The position numbers and the translations under genes were made by a program. Shown here one piece after another: positions 18,359 to 27,088 of a stretch of 44,291 bases of DNA. Each line of letters opens with the position of its first letter. Positions within the stretch are counted from its first letter, which is position 1. Location of the stretch: positions 1 through 44,291 of the forward strand of contig DUVH01000041.1 in the NCBI GenBank assembly GCA_012841145.1, written 5' to 3'. The DNA is from Clostridiaceae bacterium (lineage in GTDB: Bacteria > Bacillota > Clostridia > Saccharofermentanales > DTU023). The notes below the pieces were generated by a model. That model was not told where the DNA came from. It made no database searches and saw only the letters and a program-made list of their open reading frames with translations.

Positions 18359-20098
18359 ATGAAAAAAGAAGAACTAAAAAAACTCATTGATGTAGCAGCC
18401 GGCAGACAGCCCGCGGATCTCGTCATAAAAAACTGCCTAATAGTCGATGTGTATAACGGCACGATTGTTGAGAACGAGAGTATTGCCATCGTCGATGGTC
18501 GCATAGCAGGTGTTGGTGACTATGAAGGCGAAGTCGAAGTTGACGCGGCCGGTCAGTATGCCGTTCCCGGCTTTATCGACGGTCACATACACATAGAGTC
18601 CGCCTATGTCACTCCGGAAGAGATAGGCCGTCTCCTAGTTCCCCACGGAGCGACCACTATCATTGCCGATCCGCATGAAATCGTCAATGTTTGCGGCTTG
18701 ACCGGTATGGATTACATGCTTGAAGCGGCAAAGGGAACGAAGCTGGACATTAAGTATATGCTCCCTTCATGCGTTCCCGCGACGCCCTTTGAGCATGCAG
18801 GCGATGTGCTTGATTCTAAGAAGCTTGCCTCGGCCATCGGCCATGAGCAAATTCTCGGTTTGGGTGAATTCATGAACTATCCGGGAGTTATCTTTGCCGA
18901 TGATGAAGTTCTTAATAAGCTTCTGGTCGCGATTGACTGCGGCAAGCTGATCGACGGGCATAGTCCCAGCGTCAGAGGTAAGGATCTCAATGCCTATACT
19001 GCTGCGGGTATCAGGACAGACCATGAGTGTCCCAATGTAGAGGAAATGCTCGAACACATAGCTTGCGGTTTCTACATCCTCTTGCGAGAGGGTTCCGCAT
19101 GCCATGATCTGCGTCCTCTTCTCAAGGGAGTAACTCCTGAAAATAGCAGACGCTGCCTTTTCTGCTCGGATGACCGACAGCCGAAGACGATTTTTGAATC
19201 AGGTCACTTGGATAACCATCTTCGCGTTTGTGTTGAAGAGGGTGTCGATCCGATTACGGCACTTCGCATGGCCAGTCTCAACGCGGCAGAATGTTTCAGG
19301 CTTTACGACAGAGGTGCTATTGCTCCCGGCCTGCGTGCTGATATCGTTCTGTTGGACGATCTTGAAGACTTCAATGTGCGCAGAGTTTTCATTGAGGGTG
19401 AAGAAGTTGCTCGTGACGGCGAGTATCTGCCGGAAGTTCACTTCCATGATATCTCCTCAGTTCAAGGGAGCATGAATGTGAAGGACTTCTCCGTATCCAA
19501 ACTGCGCCTGAACTTGAAGTCTAATCACGTCAATGTCATTGACATTCAGCCCGGAGGTGTCGTTACGGCTAAGGGGACGGCACATGTGAATCTGGACGAT
19601 CAGGGCGATTTTGTGTATAACCCGGATCAGGATATCGTGAAGGTAGCAGTAGTGGAGCGACACCAGCACACGGGCAACGTTGCCCTGGGACTGCTTAGAG
19701 GCTATGGTATCACGAGCGGCGCCATCGCTCTTTCAATTGCTCATGACTCACACAACATTATCGTTGTAGGGACGAACGATGAAGAGATGGCTGTTGCCGT
19801 AGAAGGCCTGATTGATCAGGGTGGCGGCATTATTCTGGTCAAGGATCATCAGATAATCAACAGCATGCCCATGCCGGTCGGCGGCATTATGACTAACCGA
19901 TCCGGCGAATGGGTCAGTGAAAAGCTGACAGAAATACACGATGACGCTCATCGTGAGCTCGGCGTCAGCGAAGATGTGGAGCCGGTCATGACTCTGTGCT
20001 TCATGTCGTTAGCTGTCATACCTGAGCTGAAGCTTACAGATATGGGCTTGTTTGATGTGACGACATTCTCGTTCATCCCCATCGAAGTCGCTGAATAG
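18359..20098 (+). CDS. ade: Adenine deaminase
   Basis: A 579-residue amidohydrolase-superfamily enzyme that deaminates adenine to hypoxanthine and ammonia in purine salvage. Family marks are VPGFIDGHIHIES (metal-binding His pair), TTIIADPHEIVNV, LGEFMNYPGV, DGHSP, TDHEC, LREGSA and CSDDRQ; the C-terminal half with HQHTGNVALGLLRGYG and HDSHNIIVVGT is specific to the Ade/AdeC family. Length is typical (about 570-600). AGCAGGTGAGCA precedes the ATG. It is a single-gene unit behind a long leader, with a hairpin after it. Confidence 0.96.
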   Translation: MKKEELKKLIDVAAGRQPADLVIKNCLIVDVYNGTIVENESIAIVDGRIAGVGDYEGEVEVDAAGQYAVPGFIDGHIHIESAYVTPEEIGRLLVPHGATTIIADPHEIVNVCGLTGMDYMLEAAKGTKLDIKYMLPSCVPATPFEHAGDVLDSKKLASAIGHEQILGLGEFMNYPGVIFADDEVLNKLLVAIDCGKLIDGHSPSVRGKDLNAYTAAGIRTDHECPNVEEMLEHIACGFYILLREGSACHDLRPLLKGVTPENSRRCLFCSDDRQPKTIFESGHLDNHLRVCVEEGVDPITALRMASLNAAECFRLYDRGAIAPGLRADIVLLDDLEDFNVRRVFIEGEEVARDGEYLPEVHFHDISSVQGSMNVKDFSVSKLRLNLKSNHVNVIDIQPGGVVTAKGTAHVNLDDQGDFVYNPDQDIVKVAVVERHQHTGNVALGLLRGYGITSGAIALSIAHDSHNIIVVGTNDEEMAVAVEGLIDQGGGIILVKDHQIINSMPMPVGGIMTNRSGEWVSEKLTEIHDDAHRELGVSEDVEPVMTLCFMSLAVIPELKLTDMGLFDVTTFSFIPIEVAE

Positions 20099-20126
20099 AT
20101 CCTTATTAGTAGAAGTTAGCGAGGTT

Positions 20127-20153
20127 TGGGGCTGTCTCATTGAGATAGCCCCA
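20127..20153 (+). terminator. Hairpin terminator after ade
   Basis: TGGGGCTGTCTCA and TGAGATAGCCCCA form a stem of about 11 pairs with a very short loop. The T run after it is poor, so termination may be weak or the hairpin may act as a 3' end stabiliser. Confidence 0.55.
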
Positions 20154-20161
20154 TTCACGTT

Positions 20162-20201
20162 GGAAAGAAAATAGCCGCTGATACTGATAAGCATCAACGG
20201 C
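20162..20201 (-). terminator. Terminator of tRNA-Thr
   Basis: On the minus strand GCCGTTGAT pairs with ATCAGCGGC (nine pairs, one wobble) and is followed by TATTTTCTTT, just downstream of the tRNA. Confidence 0.75.
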
Positions 20202-20208
20202 CGCAGCG

Positions 20209-20283
20209 TGGAGCCGAAGGTGGGAATTGAACCCACGACCTATTCATTACGAGTGAATTGCTCTACCCCTGAGCCACTTCGGC
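20209..20283 (-). tRNA. tRNA-Thr (anticodon CGT)
   Basis: A complete cloverleaf can be drawn on the minus strand: acceptor GCCGAAG with CTTCGGC, D arm GCTC/GAGC, anticodon arm ATTCA-CTCGTAA-TGAAT giving CGT, T arm GTGGG/CCCAC with TTCAATT loop, discriminator T and an encoded CCA. It reads ACG threonine codons. Confidence 0.96.
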
Positions 20284-20294
20284 GATCGTAAGCC

Positions 20295-20324
20295 ATTGTA
20301 CTAGGGAATGCGGCGATGTGTCAA
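20295..20324 (-). promoter_or_regulatory. Promoter of tRNA-Thr
   Basis: On the minus strand TTGACA (20324-20319) and TACAAT (20300-20295) with an 18-base spacer, about 12 bases ahead of the tRNA. Confidence 0.8.
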
Positions 20325-20418
20325 GCGTAAAAGTACACGCTTGAAAGCGGAATGAATCACAAGCTGATTTCATGATAAAGTAGGGGGAGGAGAACGTGAT
20401 ATTGCGGAGGTGGGGTTC

Positions 20419-22836
20419 GTGCGTCTTTCTGAGGTTCGATTGATTCGAAGTGATCGCGGCGGTGAGCACAATCGATATCGTCTGGCGATCGGTCAGGGCG
20501 TAACGTTCGTTTGCGGATCGTTTGATGATGCCGGCAGTTCTTTCTTTTCCGATCTTCATTTAAGTCTCATTTCTGACAGGCGTAACGATTCTAATCTTCA
20601 ATCACGTCAGATTCCCTCATTCGGCGACTCCCGGCTCACACCACGGCGTAAGATTTATTCTGATCATTGGGAATTTATTCTCACTGAAGATGAAAGCAGC
20701 TTTCGTTTGTCGCCGGACAAGGGCACCCAAGGTCAGATCGACTTCTTCAGTCAGGTAATCATCGGGGATGAAGGTACTCATCTAGGCCGTCAGATTGATT
20801 TCCCGCTTCTTTCCGACCGTCACGCAGCGGACGGGTTGAAACGCGAGAATCTGGCCGATCTCCGCGAGCGACTAGTCCGTTCCCGACAAGCGCTCCGTGA
20901 TGAGTCGACCGGAAGGGGAAAGCTCGTTTCAACGATAGCGGATTACGAGAGTTGCCAACGTGATTTGACAGTAATGAAACGTGATATTTTGCCTGATGAT
21001 CAGCTTGTTTCTTTGCTTGATGAAGAAGAAAAATCGATCACGCAACTCAAAAAAGAAGATGACGCTCTCGCTCGAGAACAGCGGCTGATGACACTTCTGG
21101 AGCGCAAATCTGAATACGAGACGCTTCTTGAACTGCGGCGCGAGCTGAAGGAAATCGAGGAACGTGAGGGACGATACGGGGCACGTATCACGGATCTCGG
21201 ACACGATATCACTGTACATGAGCTGACTTCCCTCGCACAGTGGCGCGCAAACGCGGCAGAAGTCAAGCGTGATGTTCTTAGGATGCAAGATGCCGCGCAG
21301 CTTCTTCGCGAGGAAAAGGCGAAACTCGAACAGAATCGTATTTTGCTTGCTCACAGTTTGAGGAAAAATCAGGAACTGAGAGATAGTCTGCTTGATGAAT
21401 ACGAATATCTCGCGCTAAAGTCCGATGAGGAGCATGAGAGGCTGATTAATTACGGTTTACCTCCCGAAGAGAAATCGAAAGCTCGTCCTTTCCCGTCTGC
21501 TTTTCATTTCTCCATACTTGCTTCATTGCTGGCTCTTGCAATCGGTTTGCTGTTAGTTTCAGTCGTAAAAACGGTGGGGATCATTCTGATTGTGCTCGCT
21601 GTCGCGGGACTGGCAGCCATCTTTTTGTCGGGCCCGATAAAAAGAATAGCCGGATCTAAGGAAACGTCAACGACGGCAAAACATCTCGGTAAGGGAGAAC
21701 TGCGATCGCGTATCAGCGATATCGATCAATCTATACGACACGACGGAACAGAGCTCGACGGTATGGATGAGGCGATCAATGTGTTGGAACGTGATATGGC
21801 GCAGCGGGCGATTGAGATCGAAACGGCCGAGCGTCAATTGAAACGCCTGAACGACGACCTGCTCAGGATGATCAAGAAATATGCCGGCCCGAGCGAGATA
21901 CATGAGATTGACGATATCATCGAGACATTGTCTAAGCAGCGTGAGTCGAGCGCCAGTCATAATGAGGCGATTGCCGATCTTTTGAGGAGAATTGCCGATT
22001 TAAAGCATGGCCGCTCGGACGAGGATATGGTTCGCGAATACGAAAATGTCTGTGAGCAGCTTTACGGGGGCAGCGAATTCGACTCAATAGGTGAGGGTGA
22101 TCAGCGAAACCGTATTAAGACGCTGCAACTTCATTATGATCCCTTGAGGGCAAAGCAAATCTCGGAGGAGCGTGTGGAGATTGCGCGCCTGATTGACGAG
22201 AAGAGCGCGCTCGTCAAGAATATGCGGGCAAAGCTCGTGCGATCACAAGAATCTTCGATCGGTGCTACAAGTTTAAGGAACAGATGCGCCATGCTTGAAC
22301 ATTCCATCTCAGAGATGGAAAATGATTTGTCCAAACTAAACAAATCAATCGCTTGGCTCGACCAAGTGCTGGCAACGTGGCATGAAAAGGACGATATCAT
22401 GACGGTCATGGCGAAAGCAGTTCGCTATGTCGGCAGAATCTCGGGGCGGAGAACGGGTGATACGCTTCCGATGATGCCCCTCGATCCCACTGTTCAAAGG
22501 ATCAGAAGACCGGGATTTTTAGAGCATACTGTCAGTCCCTACACATCTCCCGTATCGATCGATCCCGCTGCCTTTAATCAGACTACGGCTGAACAGAATT
22601 ATCTCGCGCTCCGTCTCGCATGGGCGACGCAGCGCTTGTCGACAATGCCGGAGGGTTCACCGATTCTTCTTATGGTTCCTGCCATTCCTCCTGAATACTC
22701 GCAAATGGAAGAACTCGTCAACGCGCTTGAAGAATGGACGCTTGAGACAGGGAGACAAGTTGTCTTTTTCACGACGGCAAACTACATCGCCGATATTGCG
22801 ATGAATAGAAATATGGTTGTATATCGACTCGAATGA
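20419..22836 (+). CDS. YhaN-like coiled-coil membrane protein with degraded ATPase motifs
   Basis: An 805-residue protein laid out like YhaN, the SbcC/Rad50-type ATPase with a membrane hairpin inside its coiled coil. Seen: an N-terminal strand region, a long Glu/Lys/Arg-rich coiled coil (about 150-350), two adjacent membrane helices (about 365-410), a second coiled coil (about 430-670) and a C-terminal ATPase-like half. All nucleotide motifs are altered. The P-loop reads GSFDDAGSS (33-41) with the Lys replaced, the signature LSGGT reads FNQTT (719-723) although EQNYLALRLA after it is kept, and Walker B reads ILLMVPAI (749-756) with no acidic pair. The final RQVVFFTTANYIADIA keeps the strand that in relatives ends in the switch His. 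GGAGG at 20406 favours the GTG at 20419. The frame is intact throughout, so it is a maintained gene, probably structural rather than ATP-hydrolysing. No YhaO-type nuclease gene is adjacent. Confidence 0.75.
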   Translation: MRLSEVRLIRSDRGGEHNRYRLAIGQGVTFVCGSFDDAGSSFFSDLHLSLISDRRNDSNLQSRQIPSFGDSRLTPRRKIYSDHWEFILTEDESSFRLSPDKGTQGQIDFFSQVIIGDEGTHLGRQIDFPLLSDRHAADGLKRENLADLRERLVRSRQALRDESTGRGKLVSTIADYESCQRDLTVMKRDILPDDQLVSLLDEEEKSITQLKKEDDALAREQRLMTLLERKSEYETLLELRRELKEIEEREGRYGARITDLGHDITVHELTSLAQWRANAAEVKRDVLRMQDAAQLLREEKAKLEQNRILLAHSLRKNQELRDSLLDEYEYLALKSDEEHERLINYGLPPEEKSKARPFPSAFHFSILASLLALAIGLLLVSVVKTVGIILIVLAVAGLAAIFLSGPIKRIAGSKETSTTAKHLGKGELRSRISDIDQSIRHDGTELDGMDEAINVLERDMAQRAIEIETAERQLKRLNDDLLRMIKKYAGPSEIHEIDDIIETLSKQRESSASHNEAIADLLRRIADLKHGRSDEDMVREYENVCEQLYGGSEFDSIGEGDQRNRIKTLQLHYDPLRAKQISEERVEIARLIDEKSALVKNMRAKLVRSQESSIGATSLRNRCAMLEHSISEMENDLSKLNKSIAWLDQVLATWHEKDDIMTVMAKAVRYVGRISGRRTGDTLPMMPLDPTVQRIRRPGFLEHTVSPYTSPVSIDPAAFNQTTAEQNYLALRLAWATQRLSTMPEGSPILLMVPAIPPEYSQMEELVNALEEWTLETGRQVVFFTTANYIADIAMNRNMVVYRLE

Positions 22837-22912
22837 GATGCATAATGAATGCAGGGTACTATTTTGAGGCAGTTACCGGTCGCCGTTAGCCGCGACATAG
22901 AGAGGGAGTCAT

Positions 22913-24100
22913 ATGAAAACAGGAATGAAAATCGTAAGGGAAGAACTCGAAGCGTTAAAAGCATCGGGCGTTTACAGCGAGGAGCGTGTTTTGACCGTTC
23001 CGCAAGGAAGTCGTATCGATACAACCGAAAGGAAAGGCGTCATTAACATGTGCGCCAATAATTACCTCGGTCTCGCAAACAATGAAGAGCTTCGTAGGGC
23101 GGCACGCGATAGCTATGACCGCTGGGGGTACGGTCTGTCATCAGTCCGTTTTATCTGCGGAACGCAACAGCTGCATAAGGATCTCGAGAAGGAGCTTGCA
23201 AAGTTCTTCGGCTTTGAAGACGCCATTCTTTACTCGTCATGCTTTGATGCAAACGGAGGTCTCTTTGAATCGTTCTTGGGTCCTGATGACGCGATCATCA
23301 GCGACCAGCTCAATCATGCGAGTATCATCGATGGCGTTCGGCTGACGAAGTCGAGGCGCTATATTTATAGGAACAACGATATGAACGAGTTGGAAGCGCG
23401 ACTGAAAGAGGCTGATAAAGCAGGCTCACGCATTAAGTTGATCGCGACCGACGGCGTCTTTTCGATGGACGGAATTATCGCAAACTTGAAGGCAGTCTGT
23501 GATTTGGCTGACGAGTACGACGCGCTTGTGATGGTCGATGATTCGCATGCGTCAGGTTTTGTCGGAAAGACGGGGCGAGGCACGCCGGAATACTGTGACG
23601 TGATGGGGCGCGTCGATATTATGACTAGTACGCTCGGCAAAGCCATGGGCGGCGCGTCGGGCGGTTTTACTCTATCAAAGAAACCTCTCGTTGACTGGCT
23701 GCGTCAAAAGAGCCGTCCCTATCTCTTCTCTAACACGCTTGCTCCGGCCATTGCGTCGACGTCTCTCAAAGTACTCGAGCTTTTGCAGCGCGATACGGAA
23801 CTGATTGATCGCGTCAATGAGAATACTCGCTATTTCAGAGAGGGAGTGGAGCGCATCGGACTCGACGTGATTCCGGGCACTCATCCGATTGTTCCCGTCA
23901 TGGTCTATGATGCCGTCAAGGCGATTGAAGTTGCCGATTATCTGCTGGATCTGGGCGTTTACGTCATCGCCTTCAAATTCCCCGTAGTTCCCAGGAATTT
24001 GGCCCGTATTCGCACGCAAATATCGGCAGGTCACTCGAAAGAAGAGCTCGACTTTGCACTCGAGTGTTTTGCCAAGGCAAAAGAAGAATTTGACCTTTGA
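22913..24100 (+). CDS. kbl: Glycine C-acetyltransferase (2-amino-3-ketobutyrate CoA ligase)
   Basis: A 395-residue PLP enzyme of the alpha-oxoamine synthase family. Kbl marks: [68 protein letters not shown] and the PLP lysine in [14 protein letters not shown]. It cleaves 2-amino-3-oxobutyrate with CoA to glycine and acetyl-CoA in threonine breakdown, or runs in reverse. AGAGGGAG sets the ATG at 22913. No threonine dehydrogenase gene is next to it. The promoter of the following tRNA overlaps its stop codon. Confidence 0.96.
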   Translation: MKTGMKIVREELEALKASGVYSEERVLTVPQGSRIDTTERKGVINMCANNYLGLANNEELRRAARDSYDRWGYGLSSVRFICGTQQLHKDLEKELAKFFGFEDAILYSSCFDANGGLFESFLGPDDAIISDQLNHASIIDGVRLTKSRRYIYRNNDMNELEARLKEADKAGSRIKLIATDGVFSMDGIIANLKAVCDLADEYDALVMVDDSHASGFVGKTGRGTPEYCDVMGRVDIMTSTLGKAMGGASGGFTLSKKPLVDWLRQKSRPYLFSNTLAPAIASTSLKVLELLQRDTELIDRVNENTRYFREGVERIGLDVIPGTHPIVPVMVYDAVKAIEVADYLLDLGVYVIAFKFPVVPRNLARIRTQISAGHSKEELDFALECFAKAKEEFDL

Positions 24101-24126
24101 CAAATGCGTGGGGCAGCTCTTATAAT
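24097..24126 (+). promoter_or_regulatory. Consensus promoter of tRNA-Lys
   Basis: TTGACA (24097-24102) and TATAAT (24121-24126) are perfect consensus boxes with an 18-base spacer. The -35 box contains the kbl stop codon. Confidence 0.9.
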
Positions 24127-24138
24127 ATCCGGGAGTTT

Positions 24139-24214
24139 GCACCATTAGCTCAGTTGGCAGAGCAACTGACTCTTAATCAGTGGGTCCGGGGTTCGAATCC
24201 CCGATGGTGTACCA
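24139..24214 (+). tRNA. tRNA-Lys (anticodon CTT)
   Basis: Full cloverleaf: acceptor GCACCAT with ATGGTGT (one G-T pair at the end), D arm GCTC/GAGC, anticodon loop CTCTTAA giving CTT, T arm CCGGGG-type with TTCGAAT, discriminator A and encoded CCA. Confidence 0.97.
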
Positions 24215-24220
24215 GATAGG

Positions 24221-24267
24221 ACACAGCCGTCGATACGATTTCTTTAGTCGGCGGCTGTGTTTTTGTT
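24221..24267 (+). terminator. Terminator after tRNA-Lys
   Basis: ACACAGCCG pairs with CGGCTGTGT around a 22-base loop and is followed by TTTTGTTT. Confidence 0.8.
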
Positions 24268-24284
24268 TGCGCTTTGATCGGGCG

Positions 24285-24293
24285 TGTTATGAT
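24285..24293 (+). promoter_or_regulatory. Extended -10 promoter for the nucleotidyltransferase gene
   Basis: TG-T-TATGAT at 24285-24293 has the extended -10 form. No good -35 box is present, which is usual for this class. Confidence 0.4.
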
Positions 24294-24332
24294 TGATACG
24301 ATTTATTAAAGAATAATACGGAGGTTAATTCG

Positions 24333-25262
24333 ATGGCGCCTACGCTGGTAATATTAGCCGCAGGGATGGGCTCACGCTATGGAGGCTTGAAACAACTCGA
24401 TCCCGTCGGTCCCGACGGTGAAATCATGATGGAGTATTCCATCTATGATGCTGTCCGTGCCGGGTTCGATTCAGTTATTTTCGTGATCAGGAAAGATTTC
24501 GAGAAAGAATTCGATGATTTGATCGGCCGGAAATTGAAAGGCCATGTGCGCTACAGCTACGCCTTTCAGGAGCTCGACGATCTTCCGCCCGGCTATGTAG
24601 TGCCCGACGGCAGAGTGAAGCCGTGGGGGACAGGGCACGCGCTGCTCGCCGCGGCACCTTTAATCAACGGGCCGCTGGCGGTGATCAACGCCGATGATTA
24701 CTATGGATCCAGCGCATACGAGAAACTGTATCGATTCTTGACGGATGAAACGGACGGTGTCGGAGATGAGCGATACGGCATATGCCTATGGCCTTTACAC
24801 GAGACATTATCGGATTACGGTTCTGTATCGAGAGGCGTCAGTGAGATTACAGCTGACAGCAACCTGATCAAAATAACGGAATTGAAGAAAGTTTTCCGTG
24901 ACGGTGATGGTGCGCGCTACACACTTGATGATGGCGCGACGTTTCATCCGCTTGCACGCGATACGCTCGTCTCGATGAATTTCTTCGGTTTTCCGCAAAA
25001 ATTTCTGAGTCGTCTTGGAGAAGAGTTTGCCGCTTTTCTTGAAGAGGGACTGGTGGCCGATCCTTTAAAATGTGAATACCTGCTTCCCGAGATTGTCGGG
25101 GATCATACAAGGACGCGCGGTGTCACAGTCCGAGCTATTCCCGTTGAAGATCGCTGGTTCGGCGTGACGAACAGAGAAGACAAACCTATAGTCGTCGCCG
25201 CACTTCAAGATCTCGTCGATCAAGGTGTTTATCCTGCGCCTCTTTGGGGTCGCCGCGACTGA
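24333..25262 (+). CDS. Sugar-phosphate nucleotidyltransferase family protein
   Basis: A 309-residue protein with the nucleotidyltransferase fold. The N-terminal LAAGMGSRYGGLKQLDPVGP carries the glycine-rich nucleotide loop with Arg and Lys, PWGTGHALL resembles the base-recognition segment, and INADDYYG supplies the metal-binding Asp pair. The C-terminal part (WFGVTNREDKP) is family-like too. It probably couples an NTP to a phosphorylated sugar or similar acceptor; the substrate is not readable and no sugar-pathway gene is adjacent. CGGAGGTTAATTCG precedes the ATG at 24333. Confidence 0.88.
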   Translation: MAPTLVILAAGMGSRYGGLKQLDPVGPDGEIMMEYSIYDAVRAGFDSVIFVIRKDFEKEFDDLIGRKLKGHVRYSYAFQELDDLPPGYVVPDGRVKPWGTGHALLAAAPLINGPLAVINADDYYGSSAYEKLYRFLTDETDGVGDERYGICLWPLHETLSDYGSVSRGVSEITADSNLIKITELKKVFRDGDGARYTLDDGATFHPLARDTLVSMNFFGFPQKFLSRLGEEFAAFLEEGLVADPLKCEYLLPEIVGDHTRTRGVTVRAIPVEDRWFGVTNREDKPIVVAALQDLVDQGVYPAPLWGRRD

Positions 25263-25328
25263 AAAAATGGAGCTGCCGTACACTGATTAGATATATCAAT
25301 ATGGTCAAAGAATAAGGAATTAGTGTTC

Positions 25329-27077
25329 ATGAGAATAGTCAATGATATCGCCGTCGAACTAGCGACGTATCTTGAGGAGGACGTCGCGGATGTTGTGATG
25401 AATCTTTCGTCGCCTCCGCGTCCGGAGATGGGTGACGTCGCGTTTCCCTGTTTTCGTCTTGCCAAACGATTTAGAAAATCGCCTCAAGATATCGCGAATG
25501 ATTTGAAGACGCGATTTGAGACGGAAGAGCGTGATGCAGCGGTTGAACTGCTCGCGAAGATTGAACGCATCGAGACGGCGGGAGGGTATCTCAACTTCTT
25601 TATTAAACGCGATTATCTTGCGCGATCAATTATTCGTGAATCGATTGAGGGCGGCGATCGCCCCGGAACGAGCAGCGAAGGAGAAGGGAAAACGGTCATT
25701 GTCGAATACTCTTCGCCTAACATCGCAAAACCCTTTCATGTCGGACACGGTTTTTCAACTTTTTTAGGTGAAGCCGTCGCAAACCTATACGAGTACGGTG
25801 GCTATAACGTAGAACGTTTTAACCACCTCGGTGACTACGGAACACAATTCGGAAAGTTGATCGTCGCCTGGAAGTTGTGGGGTGATGCCGATGCGCTGCA
25901 GGAATCGCCAATTGATGAATTGACGCGCATTTACGTAAAATTCCATGATGTCGCGGAAAATAACCCTGAGCTGGAAAATGAAGCGCGGGCTGCCTTCGGA
26001 CGTTTGGAACAGGGCGGCAAGGATGAGCTGGCGCTGTGGCAACAGTTTCGCGATGTCAGTTTGAGGGAATTTAATAGGATTTATGAGCGCCTCGGGATTC
26101 ATTTTGACAATACAAACGGGGAGAGCTTCTATTCGCCGATGATTCCTGCTGTAGTGGATGAGTTGAAGGAGAAGAATCTCCTCATTGAAAGCGAAGGAGC
26201 GCAGGTTGTCGATTTGGAAGAATTCGGATTGAATCCTTGTCTCATTTTGAAGAGTGACGGCTCGACAATATACGCATCGCGCGACATCGCCTCCATCCTG
26301 TATCGCAAGCGTGAATACGAGTTCTATAAAAACATCTATGTTGTCGGTATTCCTCAGAAGAACCATTTTAATCAAGTTTTTGCTGTTATGGAGAAGATGG
26401 GGTTCCCGAATCCGGAGAGCAATATGCATGTCGCGTTCGGGACGGTAAAGTTCGCAGATGGCGCATTTTCAACGCGGACAGGAAATGTGATTATCCTTGA
26501 AGATCTCCTTGATACGAGTGTAGCGAAGACGCGTGCTATTATCGAGGAAAATAACCCGACAATGGAATCGGTCGAGATCGACGACATCGCGGAGAAGATC
26601 GGTGTCGGTGCCGTGCGCTATACGTTCCTGCGGAACGGACGCGAGAGAGATATCGTTTTCTCGTGGGAGGATGTGCTCGATTTTGAGGGTGAGTCGGCTC
26701 CCTATCTTCTTTACACCGTGACGCGTTGCGCCAGTTTGGAGCGAAGAGCTCCCGAGAGTTTGCTTGAGCGTGTGCAACAGATCGGCGATGAGGAACTCGA
26801 ACTGCTAGTCTCAGATGACGAACAGGAACTTCTTAAAGAAATATCACGTTTCCCGGCGTCAGTCATCTCGGCACGAGAGTCGCATGAACCCTCTGTCATG
26901 ATGCGGCAGGTCATGACGATCGCCCGCGCTTTTAATGCGTTTTATCATAATGCGCACATACTTCGCGCAGAGAATGAAGCGCTCGGGGCGGCCAGACTGG
27001 TGTTGGCGCAGGTTGTCGGGCGGACGATTTCTGCAGGTCTTCGCATAGCGGGTATCGAACCGGTCGAGCGGATGTAG
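25329..27077 (+). CDS. argS: Arginyl-tRNA synthetase
   Basis: A 582-residue class I synthetase that charges tRNA-Arg. Seen in order: the N-terminal Add-1 domain, the HIGH-type motif HVGH within SSPNIAKPFHVGHGFST, the FNHLGDYGTQFGKLI stretch specific to ArgS, the region around FSTRTGN where other synthetases have KMSKS, and the C-terminal DALR anticodon-binding domain with RAFNAFYHNAHIL. AAGGA at 25313 fits ATG 25329; a GTG at 25323 is possible. It is followed 11 bases later by the peptidase-like gene, suggesting one transcript. Confidence 0.97.
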   Translation: MRIVNDIAVELATYLEEDVADVVMNLSSPPRPEMGDVAFPCFRLAKRFRKSPQDIANDLKTRFETEERDAAVELLAKIERIETAGGYLNFFIKRDYLARSIIRESIEGGDRPGTSSEGEGKTVIVEYSSPNIAKPFHVGHGFSTFLGEAVANLYEYGGYNVERFNHLGDYGTQFGKLIVAWKLWGDADALQESPIDELTRIYVKFHDVAENNPELENEARAAFGRLEQGGKDELALWQQFRDVSLREFNRIYERLGIHFDNTNGESFYSPMIPAVVDELKEKNLLIESEGAQVVDLEEFGLNPCLILKSDGSTIYASRDIASILYRKREYEFYKNIYVVGIPQKNHFNQVFAVMEKMGFPNPESNMHVAFGTVKFADGAFSTRTGNVIILEDLLDTSVAKTRAIIEENNPTMESVEIDDIAEKIGVGAVRYTFLRNGRERDIVFSWEDVLDFEGESAPYLLYTVTRCASLERRAPESLLERVQQIGDEELELLVSDDEQELLKEISRFPASVISARESHEPSVMMRQVMTIARAFNAFYHNAHILRAENEALGAARLVLAQVVGRTISAGLRIAGIEPVERM

Positions 27078-27088
27078 AGAGGTGCTGA

